From NCBI GenBank assembly GCA_045587065.1, contig JAZNBQ010000080.1, forward strand, positions 1 to 36,920: a DNA stretch of 36,920 bases, in the 5' to 3' direction. The DNA comes from SFWF01 sp045587065 (GTDB lineage: Bacteria; Bacillota; Clostridia; Oscillospirales; Acutalibacteraceae). Both the position numbers and the translations under genes were made by a program. Shown here piece by piece: positions 1 through 7,571 of the stretch (position 1 is the stretch's first letter; every line of letters begins with the position of its first letter). Under the pieces are notes generated by a model. That model was not told the origin of the DNA. It did not search any database and saw only the letters and a list, made by a program, of their open reading frames with translations.

Positions 1-13
1 TGAAATTGTCTTC

Positions 14-580
14 CTAAGACCGCTTGGCCTCCGACTTATAAAGAGTATTTACTGCCTCTAAGAGAGAGTTTGCCGTAAGGCACAAAGGAAGTTTTAAAAA
101 CTCGCAAAGTTCTGTTCGTTTTTGACTGCTGTTTCCTTTTCCGGAAATTCCTATATTATAAAAGTCAACCTTTGTGACCTTCTTTGAATTTTGGCTTGCA
201 TTCTCGCTTGTTATTCCTGCTTTTTCAAGGGCTTCTATGATTATTTTATCATCTGTTCCCTCTACTCCTAAAAAGCCGTCGGCGCTCCCTTTTGTTTTCC
301 TTTTTTCTTTGCCTTTAATACTGGGCAGATAAACGTTTATAATCTCTCCATCTTTTACAAGGTCTTTAACAAAGTTTCTTATCATTTGTCCTGCCCTGTC
401 ACTGTCGGTCATTATAATTATTCCTGTTTTCTTGCCAAAAAGCTTTATAAGAGCCTTCTTTTCTTCACTTTTGAAAATTCCAAATCCATCGGTTGTTATT
501 ATAACAGAGTCTATAATGTTTTCCAGTCGAATTTTGTCGTACTTTCCCTCAACTATTACTGCTTTTGTTAGCTTAATCAA
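14..580 (-). CDS. rnmV: RNase M5-like Toprim protein (5S rRNA maturation)
   Basis: Toprim-domain protein of about 188 residues, close to the usual RNase M5 length. The N-terminus carries the Toprim glutamate (AVIVEGKYD, E11) and a TDSDRAG motif (D59, D61) corresponding to the DxD metal site. The C-terminal half is Lys/Gly-rich and resembles the DUF4093 tail of clostridial M5 proteins. In the family, M5 trims the 5S rRNA precursor. I prefer a TTG start at 580, because AGGTGA lies five bases before it and family members begin with MIK; a GTG at 589 is also in frame. It is the last gene of the alaS operon and overlaps holA by 8 bases. The family assignment is firm; 5S processing itself is inferred. 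Confidence 0.85.
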   Translation of the reverse strand: MIKLTKAVIVEGKYDKIRLENIIDSVIITTDGFGIFKSEEKKALIKLFGKKTGIIIMTDSDRAGQMIRNFVKDLVKDGEIINVYLPSIKGKEKRKTKGSADGFLGVEGTDDKIIIEALEKAGITSENASQNSKKVTKVDFYNIGISGKGNSSQKRTELCEFLKLPLCLTANSLLEAVNTLYKSEAKRS

Positions 581-1622
581 GAGTTTCACCTGTTTTCATT
601 ATATAAATAAGCTTTACTATTAATTTTTCAACAATAAGTCGTGCATCAGAGGAATAGCCTTTTATCTCTTTATCGGCATTTGTTATAGCATTGAGGGAAA
701 GCCTTATTTTTTTATCGTCATACTTTCTCAAATGCTCTGCCGCATTAGTGAGTCTGAAAGTAACGCTTTGCAGCTTGAAATCCTCGGCAATGCTTACAGG
801 ATGAAGCCCCTGTTTTTTAGCCGATGCCACTCTATACATATCGATAAAGGGGGTAGCTATCTGGAAAACTATCATTTCAGGTGCTATTCTCATAAAAAAC
901 AGGTCGTCCAAAAGGTTCATTGCTCCTGCGGTATCTCCTGCAATTATGCGTTTAGACAAATTAAAAATTGATGCCTCCACAGATTTAACCGCTACCAAAT
1001 CTACCATCTCTTTGGTAATTTCGCCCTGTTTTGCATAGAGGCAAAGCTTTGTAATTTCGTTTAAAAGGGTGCTAATATCGGTAGAGCAGGTATCAATCAA
1101 ATACCCTGCTACAAAAGGTTTCATATCACACCCCTGTTTTTTTGCGTTTGCCACAAGTTGTCTTACAAGCTCGTCCTTTGTTCTGTGATTTACTATAACC
1201 CCTGTTCCGCCTATTTTTTCTGCCTCTTTCATAAGCTCTTTTATTTTAGAGGACTTTTTAGGGTCATAGGTAATAGCATCAAAGTAGAGTATAAAAACTG
1301 AAGATGGGTATTTTGTCCCAACAAGCTCAAGCAAGGTTTCAAACTCGTTTTTAGCGCATTTATCTACGTCATAATCGTTTAAAATTACACACTTTTTATC
1401 TGAAGTGAAAGAACAACTGTTAAGTTCGTCATAGAGATTTTTAAAATCACAACCGTTTTCAAACTGAACCAGGTTAAAACCGTCGTCTTCTCCTATGACA
1501 GTCTTAATTATTCTGTTCATTGCCTGTCTTTTAAGAAAACCGTCGTCTCCTGCAATTACATAAACAGGTAAAACCGCGCCGTTTTCCAGACTTTGTTTCA
1601 AGGTTTGTTCATTTTGTGCCAA
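573..1622 (-). CDS. holA: DNA polymerase III subunit delta
   Basis: Clamp-loader delta subunit, about 349 residues, which opens the beta sliding clamp together with the tau/gamma product of dnaX (also in this window, at 35256-36839). The N-terminus VLPVYVIAGDDGFLKRQA is the usual start of the delta ATPase-like fold, followed by an acidic FNLVQFENG segment and a helical C-terminal domain; delta lacks a functional Walker A, and none is seen. An ATG lies at 1643, but the strong AAAAAGGAG at 1631-1638 is downstream of it and sits 8 bases before a TTG at 1622, so I place the start there. It overlaps the comEC end by 14 bases and the RNase M5-like gene by 8, indicating tight translational coupling. 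Confidence 0.9.
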   Translation of the reverse strand: MAQNEQTLKQSLENGAVLPVYVIAGDDGFLKRQAMNRIIKTVIGEDDGFNLVQFENGCDFKNLYDELNSCSFTSDKKCVILNDYDVDKCAKNEFETLLELVGTKYPSSVFILYFDAITYDPKKSSKIKELMKEAEKIGGTGVIVNHRTKDELVRQLVANAKKQGCDMKPFVAGYLIDTCSTDISTLLNEITKLCLYAKQGEITKEMVDLVAVKSVEASIFNLSKRIIAGDTAGAMNLLDDLFFMRIAPEMIVFQIATPFIDMYRVASAKKQGLHPVSIAEDFKLQSVTFRLTNAAEHLRKYDDKKIRLSLNAITNADKEIKGYSSDARLIVEKLIVKLIYIMKTGETLD

Positions 1623-3066
1623 TTCTTTCACTCCTTTTTGCATTTTTTAAACCTACATAGGAAAGCATTATTATGACTATGGCAAAGATAATCCAAAAAA
1701 TGCTCATTTCTTTTCTTACGTAAACTACTGAATATTCCATTTTGCCGAAAAATCTTACAACCGCCATAAAATATTCTGTAAAAACTTCTGCTATGAAAAA
1801 CATTACAGAATTTAAAATACTGATTAAAGGGATTACCGATATTATAAGTCCTACTACCGTTAGTATAAGAGTGGTAGTTGCCGCAAACAAAATTAGAACG
1901 TTTACAAGTATAGCAACTGTTGAAATTGTGCCAAAATAGTAAACAAGTATGGGCATTGAACATATTATTGCCGAAAAAGACACAAGGCCAACGTCTAAAA
2001 CATAGTTGCAGAGTTTTCCAAATTTTCCGCCTTGTTTTACTTTGCCAAGAAGTCCGGAAAGCATTGGGAACAGAACCAGTATACCAAAGGTGGCGCTGAC
2101 CGATAAAAGAAAGCTTACGCTACCTATTACAAAAGGGTTGGCCGCTACCATCAAGGTTATGGCAACACAAAGGGAATTGAGTCCCTCCCCTTTTCTTCTT
2201 ATAAGATTTCCTACAAACAGTATCACATACACTACTGCCGCTCTCATTGCCGAAAGCTGAAAACCGCAAGCAGTAACCACAAAAGCTATAGACAAAAGTC
2301 CTAAAATAGAAATTGTCTTTTCTTTCACTTTGCATTTTCTGAGGATTTTTGCAAGATTTAAACTGAGAATTCCAAGATGCAGACCTGAAACCGCCATTAT
2401 ATGACTAACGCCACAATTATTTATGTACTTTTGGTCTGTTTTATTTATGTGATACTTGTTTCCTGTTGCCAGAGCAACAAGTATAGGTGCATTTTTATCA
2501 GATGCTTTATTTAAGATAGTCTGCTCTATACCGTCTCTATAATCTGCAACTAATCTGTAAACTGAAAATTTGGGTCGTTTGATTTCCTTTACTTCTTGTA
2601 AAAAAGAATTTATATAAACACCCTGTGAATAATTGGCTCCTTTATATGTTTCTTGCGGAGTAACCTTTATGGAGGCCGTCACTTTGTCTCCTGCTTTGAT
2701 ATCGTATGTATTAAAAGAAAATATTGAAGCTTTTGTATTTAAAGAAGGTATTTTTAAAGTAACGGTCTGTCCGTTTTCATATATAGTGGGAGTTTCGGTT
2801 ACAACTCCCTTTACGATTAAATTCTGAGGCAATGCCTCTGCCTTTTGAGAAACGTTTATATTATAAAAGGCATTTATTATTGCTAATGCTAAAAAGAATA
2901 GCGGAACTAAAATTTTGGCAAACTGTTTTTTAACTTTTAGGAAAAACAGTAAACCGAAAACTGCTATGGCAACAGAAAATATCAAAACTGCCGCCTCACC
3001 TGAATAAAGTGACAAAAAGGAAAGTATTAAAGAAAGTACCGAGACAAGTAAAAAAGGTCTTTGCAT
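1609..3066 (-). CDS. comEC: ComEC/Rec2-type DNA uptake channel, short form without MBL domain
   Basis: Polytopic membrane protein of 485 residues. In order: two or three N-terminal hydrophobic segments, an extracellular OB-like DUF4131 region (about residues 70-165), then the Competence domain with the characteristic NNCGVSHIMAVSGLHLGIL segment and several more membrane helices. In the family this forms the inner-membrane channel for single-stranded DNA during transformation. Typical ComEC proteins run to about 700-800 residues because of a C-terminal metallo-beta-lactamase domain; this one ends right after the last helix with a basic tail (KNAKRSERIGTK). No frameshift is evident and holA follows immediately, so the short form looks genuine. 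The ribosome binding site context is unusual (see hairpin 3076-3102). Confidence 0.9.
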   Translation of the reverse strand: MQRPFLLVSVLSLILSFLSLYSGEAAVLIFSVAIAVFGLLFFLKVKKQFAKILVPLFFLALAIINAFYNINVSQKAEALPQNLIVKGVVTETPTIYENGQTVTLKIPSLNTKASIFSFNTYDIKAGDKVTASIKVTPQETYKGANYSQGVYINSFLQEVKEIKRPKFSVYRLVADYRDGIEQTILNKASDKNAPILVALATGNKYHINKTDQKYINNCGVSHIMAVSGLHLGILSLNLAKILRKCKVKEKTISILGLLSIAFVVTACGFQLSAMRAAVVYVILFVGNLIRRKGEGLNSLCVAITLMVAANPFVIGSVSFLLSVSATFGILVLFPMLSGLLGKVKQGGKFGKLCNYVLDVGLVSFSAIICSMPILVYYFGTISTVAILVNVLILFAATTTLILTVVGLIISVIPLISILNSVMFFIAEVFTEYFMAVVRFFGKMEYSVVYVRKEMSIFWIIFAIVIIMLSYVGLKNAKRSERIGTK

Positions 3067-3075
3067 AATTTAAGT

Positions 3076-3102
3076 CCCGACCTGGCCTCCTGCCAAATCG
3101 GG
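3076..3102 (-). other. Hairpin presenting AGGAGG ahead of comEC
   Basis: Nested inverted repeat CCCGA..TCGGG (3076-3080 with 3098-3102) enclosing TGGC..GCCA (3083-3086 with 3092-3095). On the minus-strand RNA the inner loop reads AGGAG, so the only good Shine-Dalgarno in the comEC leader sits in a hairpin loop 18 bases from the ATG. A TAA two codons upstream of the ATG rules out an earlier in-frame start. It may control comEC translation or be an mRNA processing site. Confidence 0.55.
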
Positions 3103-3112
3103 CGCAAAAATT

Positions 3113-3652
3113 CTATTTGAAAAATAGTGGTATTTTGTTAAGGAAAATGATATCGGTTCTTTCTGCGGCATCGCCCTCTGCCAAAACGGCACAAGTAGCA
3201 ACCTCTTTTGCCCCTGTTTTTTCTATAAGGCTACGGAGGGATTTTAAAGACTCTCCCGTACTGATAACGTCATCCACAAGTAAAACTCTTTTATCCTTTA
3301 TTAAATTAGCCTCATCTTCTCCTAAATAAAGATGTTGTACGGCCTTGGTGGTTATAGACTGAACCTCTATAGAAATAGGATTGCCCATATAAACCTTTGT
3401 GCCTTTTCTCACAACGATATATGGTTTTCCTGATTGTCTTGACATCTCATATGCAAGAGGTATACTCTTAGCCTCAGGTGTAATTATATAATCAAAATCA
3501 GGTGCCTTTTCAAGAAGTGCCTTTGATGCAGCTATAGTAACCTCTGTATCTCCGAAAAGTATGAAAGCCGCAATACTTAGGTTTTCGTTAACGTCAAAAA
3601 GCTTTAAATCTCTTTTCAGTCCTGCTATGTCTACTGAATAATACTTGTCCAT
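3113..3652 (-). CDS. Phosphoribosyltransferase family protein (adenine PRTase-like)
   Basis: Type I phosphoribosyltransferase of 179 residues with a clear PRPP-binding motif VLLVDDVISTGES at about residues 124-136 and the KSIPLAYEM region typical of the Apt/Xpt group near residues 62-70. Such enzymes transfer phosphoribose to a purine base. The N-terminal domain YYSVDIAGLKRDLKLFDV is not the usual Apt start, so substrate is uncertain; PurR-like or orphan APRT-like regulatory proteins share this fold. ATG start with AAAAAGGAG eight bases before it. It lies 15 bases after the HIT gene and 46 bases before comEC in the alaS operon; pairing with a nucleotide-hydrolysing HIT protein suggests purine salvage, which is inference. 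Confidence 0.85.
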   Translation of the reverse strand: MDKYYSVDIAGLKRDLKLFDVNENLSIAAFILFGDTEVTIAASKALLEKAPDFDYIITPEAKSIPLAYEMSRQSGKPYIVVRKGTKVYMGNPISIEVQSITTKAVQHLYLGEDEANLIKDKRVLLVDDVISTGESLKSLRSLIEKTGAKEVATCAVLAEGDAAERTDIIFLNKIPLFFK

Positions 3653-3667
3653 ATCATTTGCTCCTTT

Positions 3668-4009
3668 TTAGCCCGGTGGCCACTGCAGATTTCTTCTGGC
3701 AAGAAGATGAAAATGTATATGGTCTACTGTTTGTCCGCCCTGTTTACCACAGTTGTTAACAACCCTGAAACCTTTTTCAAGATTTTCATTTTTTGCAATT
3801 TCTCTTATTGCCTCAAAAACCTTGGCAATAAGATGACTGTTTGTGCCGTCAATTTCCGCGGCACTTTTTATATGCTCTTTAGGAATTACTATAGCGTGAA
3901 AAGGTGCTTGTGGGTCAATGTCCAAAAAAGCATAAACGTAATCGTTTTCATAGACTTTGGTTGAAGGAATTTCTCCTGCGACTATTTTACAAAACAAACA
4001 ATCTTTCAT
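3668..4009 (-). CDS. HIT family nucleotide-binding hydrolase (HINT type)
   Basis: Complete 113-residue histidine-triad protein. The N-terminal DCLFCKIVAGEIPS (residues 3-16) and the C-terminal H97-I-H99-F-H101 with LLARRNLQWPPG are hallmarks of the bacterial HINT branch, which hydrolyses adenosine 5'-phosphoramidates and aminoacyl-adenylates. C4 and C7 could contribute to a zinc site as in some Firmicute HITs. It begins three bases after the alaS stop codon, and its ribosome binding site (AAGGTTAG) uses the alaS end. Co-transcription with alaS fits the known ability of HINT proteins to handle aminoacyl-AMP, but that link is inference here. Confidence 0.95.
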   Translation of the reverse strand: MKDCLFCKIVAGEIPSTKVYENDYVYAFLDIDPQAPFHAIVIPKEHIKSAAEIDGTNSHLIAKVFEAIREIAKNENLEKGFRVVNNCGKQGGQTVDHIHFHLLARRNLQWPPG

Positions 4010-4012
4010 TTT

Positions 4013-6637
4013 CTAACCTTCTATCATTCCTGAAATAATATTAAGTGCGGCATCTACTGCCTGGCCTGCTTTTGAAATATCTTTTCCGCCTGCCATAGCG
4101 CTATCAGGCTTACCGCCGCCGTTGCCGTCTGCAATTTTTGCCACCTCACGGACAATGTTACCTGCATTGGCGCCTTTTGCTATTGCTTCCTTACCGCAAG
4201 CGGCACAGAAGGTAAGCTTTTCGCCGTTTACAGAAGCAAAGAGACAAACTGCATTTGCAATATCTCCTTTAACCTTATCACACATTGAACGAAGTTCGTT
4301 AGCAGGGGTCTTATCAAGGAGCGCGCAAATAACCTTTATACCATTTACGTCCTTTGCAGAGCTTACAAGCTCGTCTAATTTAGAACCTGCAAGTTTTTCC
4401 TCTAAAGCCTCAAGCTTTTTGTCCTTTTCTTTCATTTCGGACATAACCTGTATTGCTTTTTGAGAAATTTCTAAAGCATTGGGGCTCTTTAAAACCGTTG
4501 CGGTTTCTTCCATAATGCCCTTAAACTTTGAAAGAAGAGCAATTACATTTTTACCTGTTACCGCTTCTATTCTGCGAACACCTGCTGCAACACTGCTTTC
4601 ACCTGTAATACGGAAAAGTCCGATTTTTCCGCTATTATCAACGTGGGTACCGCCGCAGAACTCGGTTGAGAAGTTTTCTGCGCTTACAACTCTTACTATA
4701 TCTCCGTACTTTTCTCCGAAAAGTGCCATAGCGCCAAGCTTTTTAGCCTCCTCTATAGGCATTTCCTTGCTATCTACTTTGATACCATCAAGAATTACGT
4801 TATTTACTGTTTCTTCAACCTTTGCAATTTCTTCGCTTGTTAAAGCAGAAAAATGAGTAAAGTCAAATCTAACAAGGTTTTCATTTACAAGCTGACCTGC
4901 CTGTTCAACGTGGGAGCCGAGAACCTTTCTTAACGCCGCTTGTAAAAGGTGTGCTGCAGTATGATTACGGCGAATTGCTTTTCTTCTTTCAATGTCTATA
5001 CTGCAAGTAGCCTTAGCACCTACTGAAACCGAGCCGCTTTCAACAACACCTAAATGTGTGTATATATCGTTTGTCTTGGTGGTGTTTGTTACTTTGAAGG
5101 TAAAAGCATCAGATTTAATATAACCTGTATCGCCTACCTGTCCGCCGCCCTCACCGTAAAACACGGTTTTATCAAGGACTATAATTGCCTTTGTGCCCTG
5201 GTTTGCAACTGATGAAAATTCTCCATCGGCTACGATATTTAAAACTGTAGCCTCACATTCGTTTTCAGTATAGCCTACAAACTGAGTTGCCTTGGTATCT
5301 TCAAAGGTTATGCCGTCGCTCTTCCAACTTTCATTATCTGAAGCTTTACGAGAATTTCGGGCAAGTTCCCTTTGCTTTTTCATAAGCTCATTAAAGGTTT
5401 CCTCGTTAACAGTCATTCCCTTTTCTGATAATATATCTTTAGTTAAATCAAAGGGGAAGCCATAGGTATCATAAAGCTTGAAAGCATCTTCTCCGGAAAG
5501 CTCTCCGCCCTTTTTAGTAAGTTCGTTTAGCATTGCAAGGCCTTGGTCAATAGTTTTTGCAAAAGCCTTTTCCTCATTGGAGATAACCTGCATAATAAAC
5601 TCTGTTTTGTCTAAAAGCTCCGGATATGCAGATTTATTCTCGCCGATTACCACCTGACAAAGCTGAGTTAAGAAGGCTTTATTAATTCCAAGTAATCTGC
5701 CGTGTCTTGCTGCTCTTCTGATAAGGCGACGGAGAACGTAACCTCTGCCCTCGTTAGAAGGAATTACACCATCACAAATCATAAAGGTAGCGCTTCTTGC
5801 GTGGTCGGTTATAGCACGAATAGAAATATCATTATTCTTATCTTTGCCGTACTCTTTACCTGAAAGCTCACAAACTTTATCAAGTATTTTTCTAACAGTA
5901 TCTACCTCAAACATATTGTCAACCGACTGCATAATACAAGCAAGTCTTTCGAGGCCCATACCGGTATCTATATTTTTATGTTCAAGCTCTGTATAGGTGC
6001 CGTCTCCCATATTATTAAACTGTGTGAAAACGTTGTTCCAGATTTCCATATATCTGTCACATTCACAGCCCGGTTTACAGTCAGGACTGCCGCATCCGTA
6101 CTTTTCGCCTCTGTCAAAATAAATTTCGGAGCAAGGGCCGCAAGGACCTGTGCCGTGCTCCCAGAAGTTATCTGCTTTACCAAGACGAACAATATGAGAC
6201 TCGTCTACACCGATTTTATCTTTCCATATGTTATAAGCTTCGTCATCCTTTTCATAAACGGATGGCCAAAGCAAATCTTTTGGAATCTCTAAAGTTTCGG
6301 TTAAAAACTCCCAAGCCCAAGGAATTGCCTGGTCTTTAAAATAATCTCCGAAAGAGAAGTTGCCAAGCATTTCAAAGTATGTGCCGTGACGAGCAGTATG
6401 TCCTACTCTTTCAAGGTCGGGTGTTCTGATACACTTCTGACAAGTGGTTACTCTGTTTCTTGGTGGAGTAATCTCCCCTGTGAAATACTTTTTCATAGGA
6501 GCCATTCCGGAATTTATTAAAAGAAGTGATTTATCGTTATTGGGTACAAGAGAAAAGCTGTTAAGACGTAAATGCCCTTTGCTTTCAAAAAAAGAAAGAT
6601 ATTTTTCTCTTAAATCGTTAAGTGATGTCCATTGCAT
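4013..6637 (-). CDS. alaS: Alanine--tRNA ligase
   Basis: Full-length 874-residue class II alanyl-tRNA synthetase. Visible landmarks are the N-terminal aminoacylation domain (ending of motif 1 near LINSGMAPMKKYF, motif 3 GMGLERLA), the editing domain with the zinc ligands in RNHTAAHLLQAAL and FCGGTHV, and the C-terminal DHHA1 segment rich in Gly (DGNGGGKPDSAMAGG). It charges tRNA-Ala and clears mischarged Ser/Gly. Start ATG at 6637 has AAAGGTAG upstream. No T-box leader is present: the promoter at 6674-6702 gives a leader of only about 30 bases. It heads a six-gene operon. Confidence 0.98.
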   Translation of the reverse strand: MQWTSLNDLREKYLSFFESKGHLRLNSFSLVPNNDKSLLLINSGMAPMKKYFTGEITPPRNRVTTCQKCIRTPDLERVGHTARHGTYFEMLGNFSFGDYFKDQAIPWAWEFLTETLEIPKDLLWPSVYEKDDEAYNIWKDKIGVDESHIVRLGKADNFWEHGTGPCGPCSEIYFDRGEKYGCGSPDCKPGCECDRYMEIWNNVFTQFNNMGDGTYTELEHKNIDTGMGLERLACIMQSVDNMFEVDTVRKILDKVCELSGKEYGKDKNNDISIRAITDHARSATFMICDGVIPSNEGRGYVLRRLIRRAARHGRLLGINKAFLTQLCQVVIGENKSAYPELLDKTEFIMQVISNEEKAFAKTIDQGLAMLNELTKKGGELSGEDAFKLYDTYGFPFDLTKDILSEKGMTVNEETFNELMKKQRELARNSRKASDNESWKSDGITFEDTKATQFVGYTENECEATVLNIVADGEFSSVANQGTKAIIVLDKTVFYGEGGGQVGDTGYIKSDAFTFKVTNTTKTNDIYTHLGVVESGSVSVGAKATCSIDIERRKAIRRNHTAAHLLQAALRKVLGSHVEQAGQLVNENLVRFDFTHFSALTSEEIAKVEETVNNVILDGIKVDSKEMPIEEAKKLGAMALFGEKYGDIVRVVSAENFSTEFCGGTHVDNSGKIGLFRITGESSVAAGVRRIEAVTGKNVIALLSKFKGIMEETATVLKSPNALEISQKAIQVMSEMKEKDKKLEALEEKLAGSKLDELVSSAKDVNGIKVICALLDKTPANELRSMCDKVKGDIANAVCLFASVNGEKLTFCAACGKEAIAKGANAGNIVREVAKIADGNGGGKPDSAMAGGKDISKAGQAVDAALNIISGMIEG

Positions 6638-6673
6638 AGTTTCTAATCTACCTTTATTATTTAATAATATATA

Positions 6674-6702
6674 ATTATATATCTTACAATATTATTTGTC
6701 AA
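6674..6702 (-). promoter_or_regulatory. Consensus promoter of the alaS operon
   Basis: Minus-strand TTGACA (6702-6697), 17-bp spacer, TATAAT (6679-6674): a perfect sigma-A promoter. Its -35 box lies inside the last codons of the HPr-kinase-like gene, so alaS can be expressed independently of that gene. Predicted leader is about 30 bases. Confidence 0.85.
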
Positions 6703-7402
6703 CTTTTGACTGTATGCTGTTGTAGGCAATTTCTGCCGATTTTAGCGTTTTGTCACAGTAAATTTCCCACATTTTGCATCTGTTTACCATAGCGTCTGCA
6801 AGTGCTAAGGTTTTTTCTAAACCTTTGGCACTCTTCGGCAGATAAATCTGATTCAAAAGCGGTTCAATTCCGCTATCTGTTTCTATGGGGACTGTTCTAA
6901 GTTCAAGGCTTCGCTTTATAAAGCATATATGAGAAAGCTTTACTCTTCTATTTTCCGAAAAGCCTTCCTTTCCGCACCAAGGGGTTCCGTAAGCAAAGAC
7001 CTCGCCGTCAATAATACGGATTATGGGCTTGTCTCCATTTATAATGGAAAGTTTGTCTCCTAAAAGTTGTTTCCATAATAGTGTGTGGGTGGTTTTCCCT
7101 GTGCCGCTTTTAGCCAAAAACGCTATACCGGTGTCTTCTGTGCTTATTAATGCCGAATGCATTAATAACGCATTTTTTGTATAAATATTCTCACAAAGTT
7201 TACGCTGATAGGCGGCAACTATCATATTAAGCCTTGATATCTTTTCTTTTGCCATTTCCCCTTCCCTTTTTATATCTTCCTCTGTCACAGAAAGGGTGAA
7301 ATCCGCTTCTTCAAAGTCATCGGCATATTTAGAAAAGAAGTCTACTGCTATACTGTCCAGGTTTTTAAGTTCTACATTAAAATCTGCTATTTTGCATTTC
7401 AT
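6692..7402 (-). CDS. HPr kinase-like / SynChlorMet-type P-loop protein
   Basis: 236-residue protein with a P-loop AKSGTGKTT (residues 97-105) directly after GIAFL, then INGDKPIIR (121-129) and GTPWCGKEGF (139-148). This pattern is that of the HPr kinase/PEP carboxykinase-like C-terminal domain. Relatives in Clostridia often accompany PqqD-like peptide-binding proteins in peptide-modification loci, but none lies here. The DRTG and catalytic loop sequence of true HprK (GxxDDxxE-like) is not evident, so I do not call hprK. Function unknown; nucleotide binding is well supported. Start ATG has only a weak AAGAAG upstream. It has its own strong promoter (7473-7501) and a 5' leader hairpin. Confidence 0.75.
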   Translation of the reverse strand: MKCKIADFNVELKNLDSIAVDFFSKYADDFEEADFTLSVTEEDIKREGEMAKEKISRLNMIVAAYQRKLCENIYTKNALLMHSALISTEDTGIAFLAKSGTGKTTHTLLWKQLLGDKLSIINGDKPIIRIIDGEVFAYGTPWCGKEGFSENRRVKLSHICFIKRSLELRTVPIETDSGIEPLLNQIYLPKSAKGLEKTLALADAMVNRCKMWEIYCDKTLKSAEIAYNSIQSKVDK

Positions 7403-7440
7403 ACAAACACTTCTTTAAAATAATTTTCTCTTTAAAACTA

Positions 7441-7466
7441 AAGGCCTCCAAAGAGGCCTTTTTTAT
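7441..7466 (+). terminator. GC-rich hairpin in divergent intergenic region
   Basis: AAGGCCTC-caaa-GAGGCCTT followed by a T-run on the plus strand, so it can end plus-strand transcripts arriving antisense from the kinase-like gene before the lysozyme gene. On the minus strand the same hairpin falls at the very 5' end of the kinase-like mRNA (predicted start about 7466), where it could shield the transcript. Confidence 0.65.
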
Positions 7467-7472
7467 ACATTA

Positions 7473-7501
7473 AGTATATATTACCCTTTTTTTCCTGTCA
7501 A
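7473..7501 (-). promoter_or_regulatory. Promoter of the HPr-kinase-like gene
   Basis: Minus-strand TTGACA (7501-7496), 17-bp spacer, TATACT (7478-7473). Predicted start near 7466, giving a leader of roughly 64 bases that starts with the 7441-7466 hairpin. Confidence 0.8.
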
Positions 7502-7508
7502 GAAAATA

Positions 7509-7537
7509 TTGAACTTCTCCATTTGTAGTGTTATTAT
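7509..7537 (+). promoter_or_regulatory. Promoter of the GH25 lysozyme gene
   Basis: TTGAAC (7509-7514), 17-bp spacer, TATTAT (7532-7537), with GAAAGGA at 7553-7559 ahead of the ATG at 7572. Its -35 is 7 bp from the -35 of the divergent kinase-like promoter, so one bound protein could affect both. Confidence 0.7.
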
Positions 7538-7571
7538 AGATACATAAATTCTGAAAGGAATCTTTTAACAA

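Noticed and set aside
6638..6691. T-box or other riboswitch before alaS
   Set aside because: The predicted leader is only about 30 bases, too short for a T-box.
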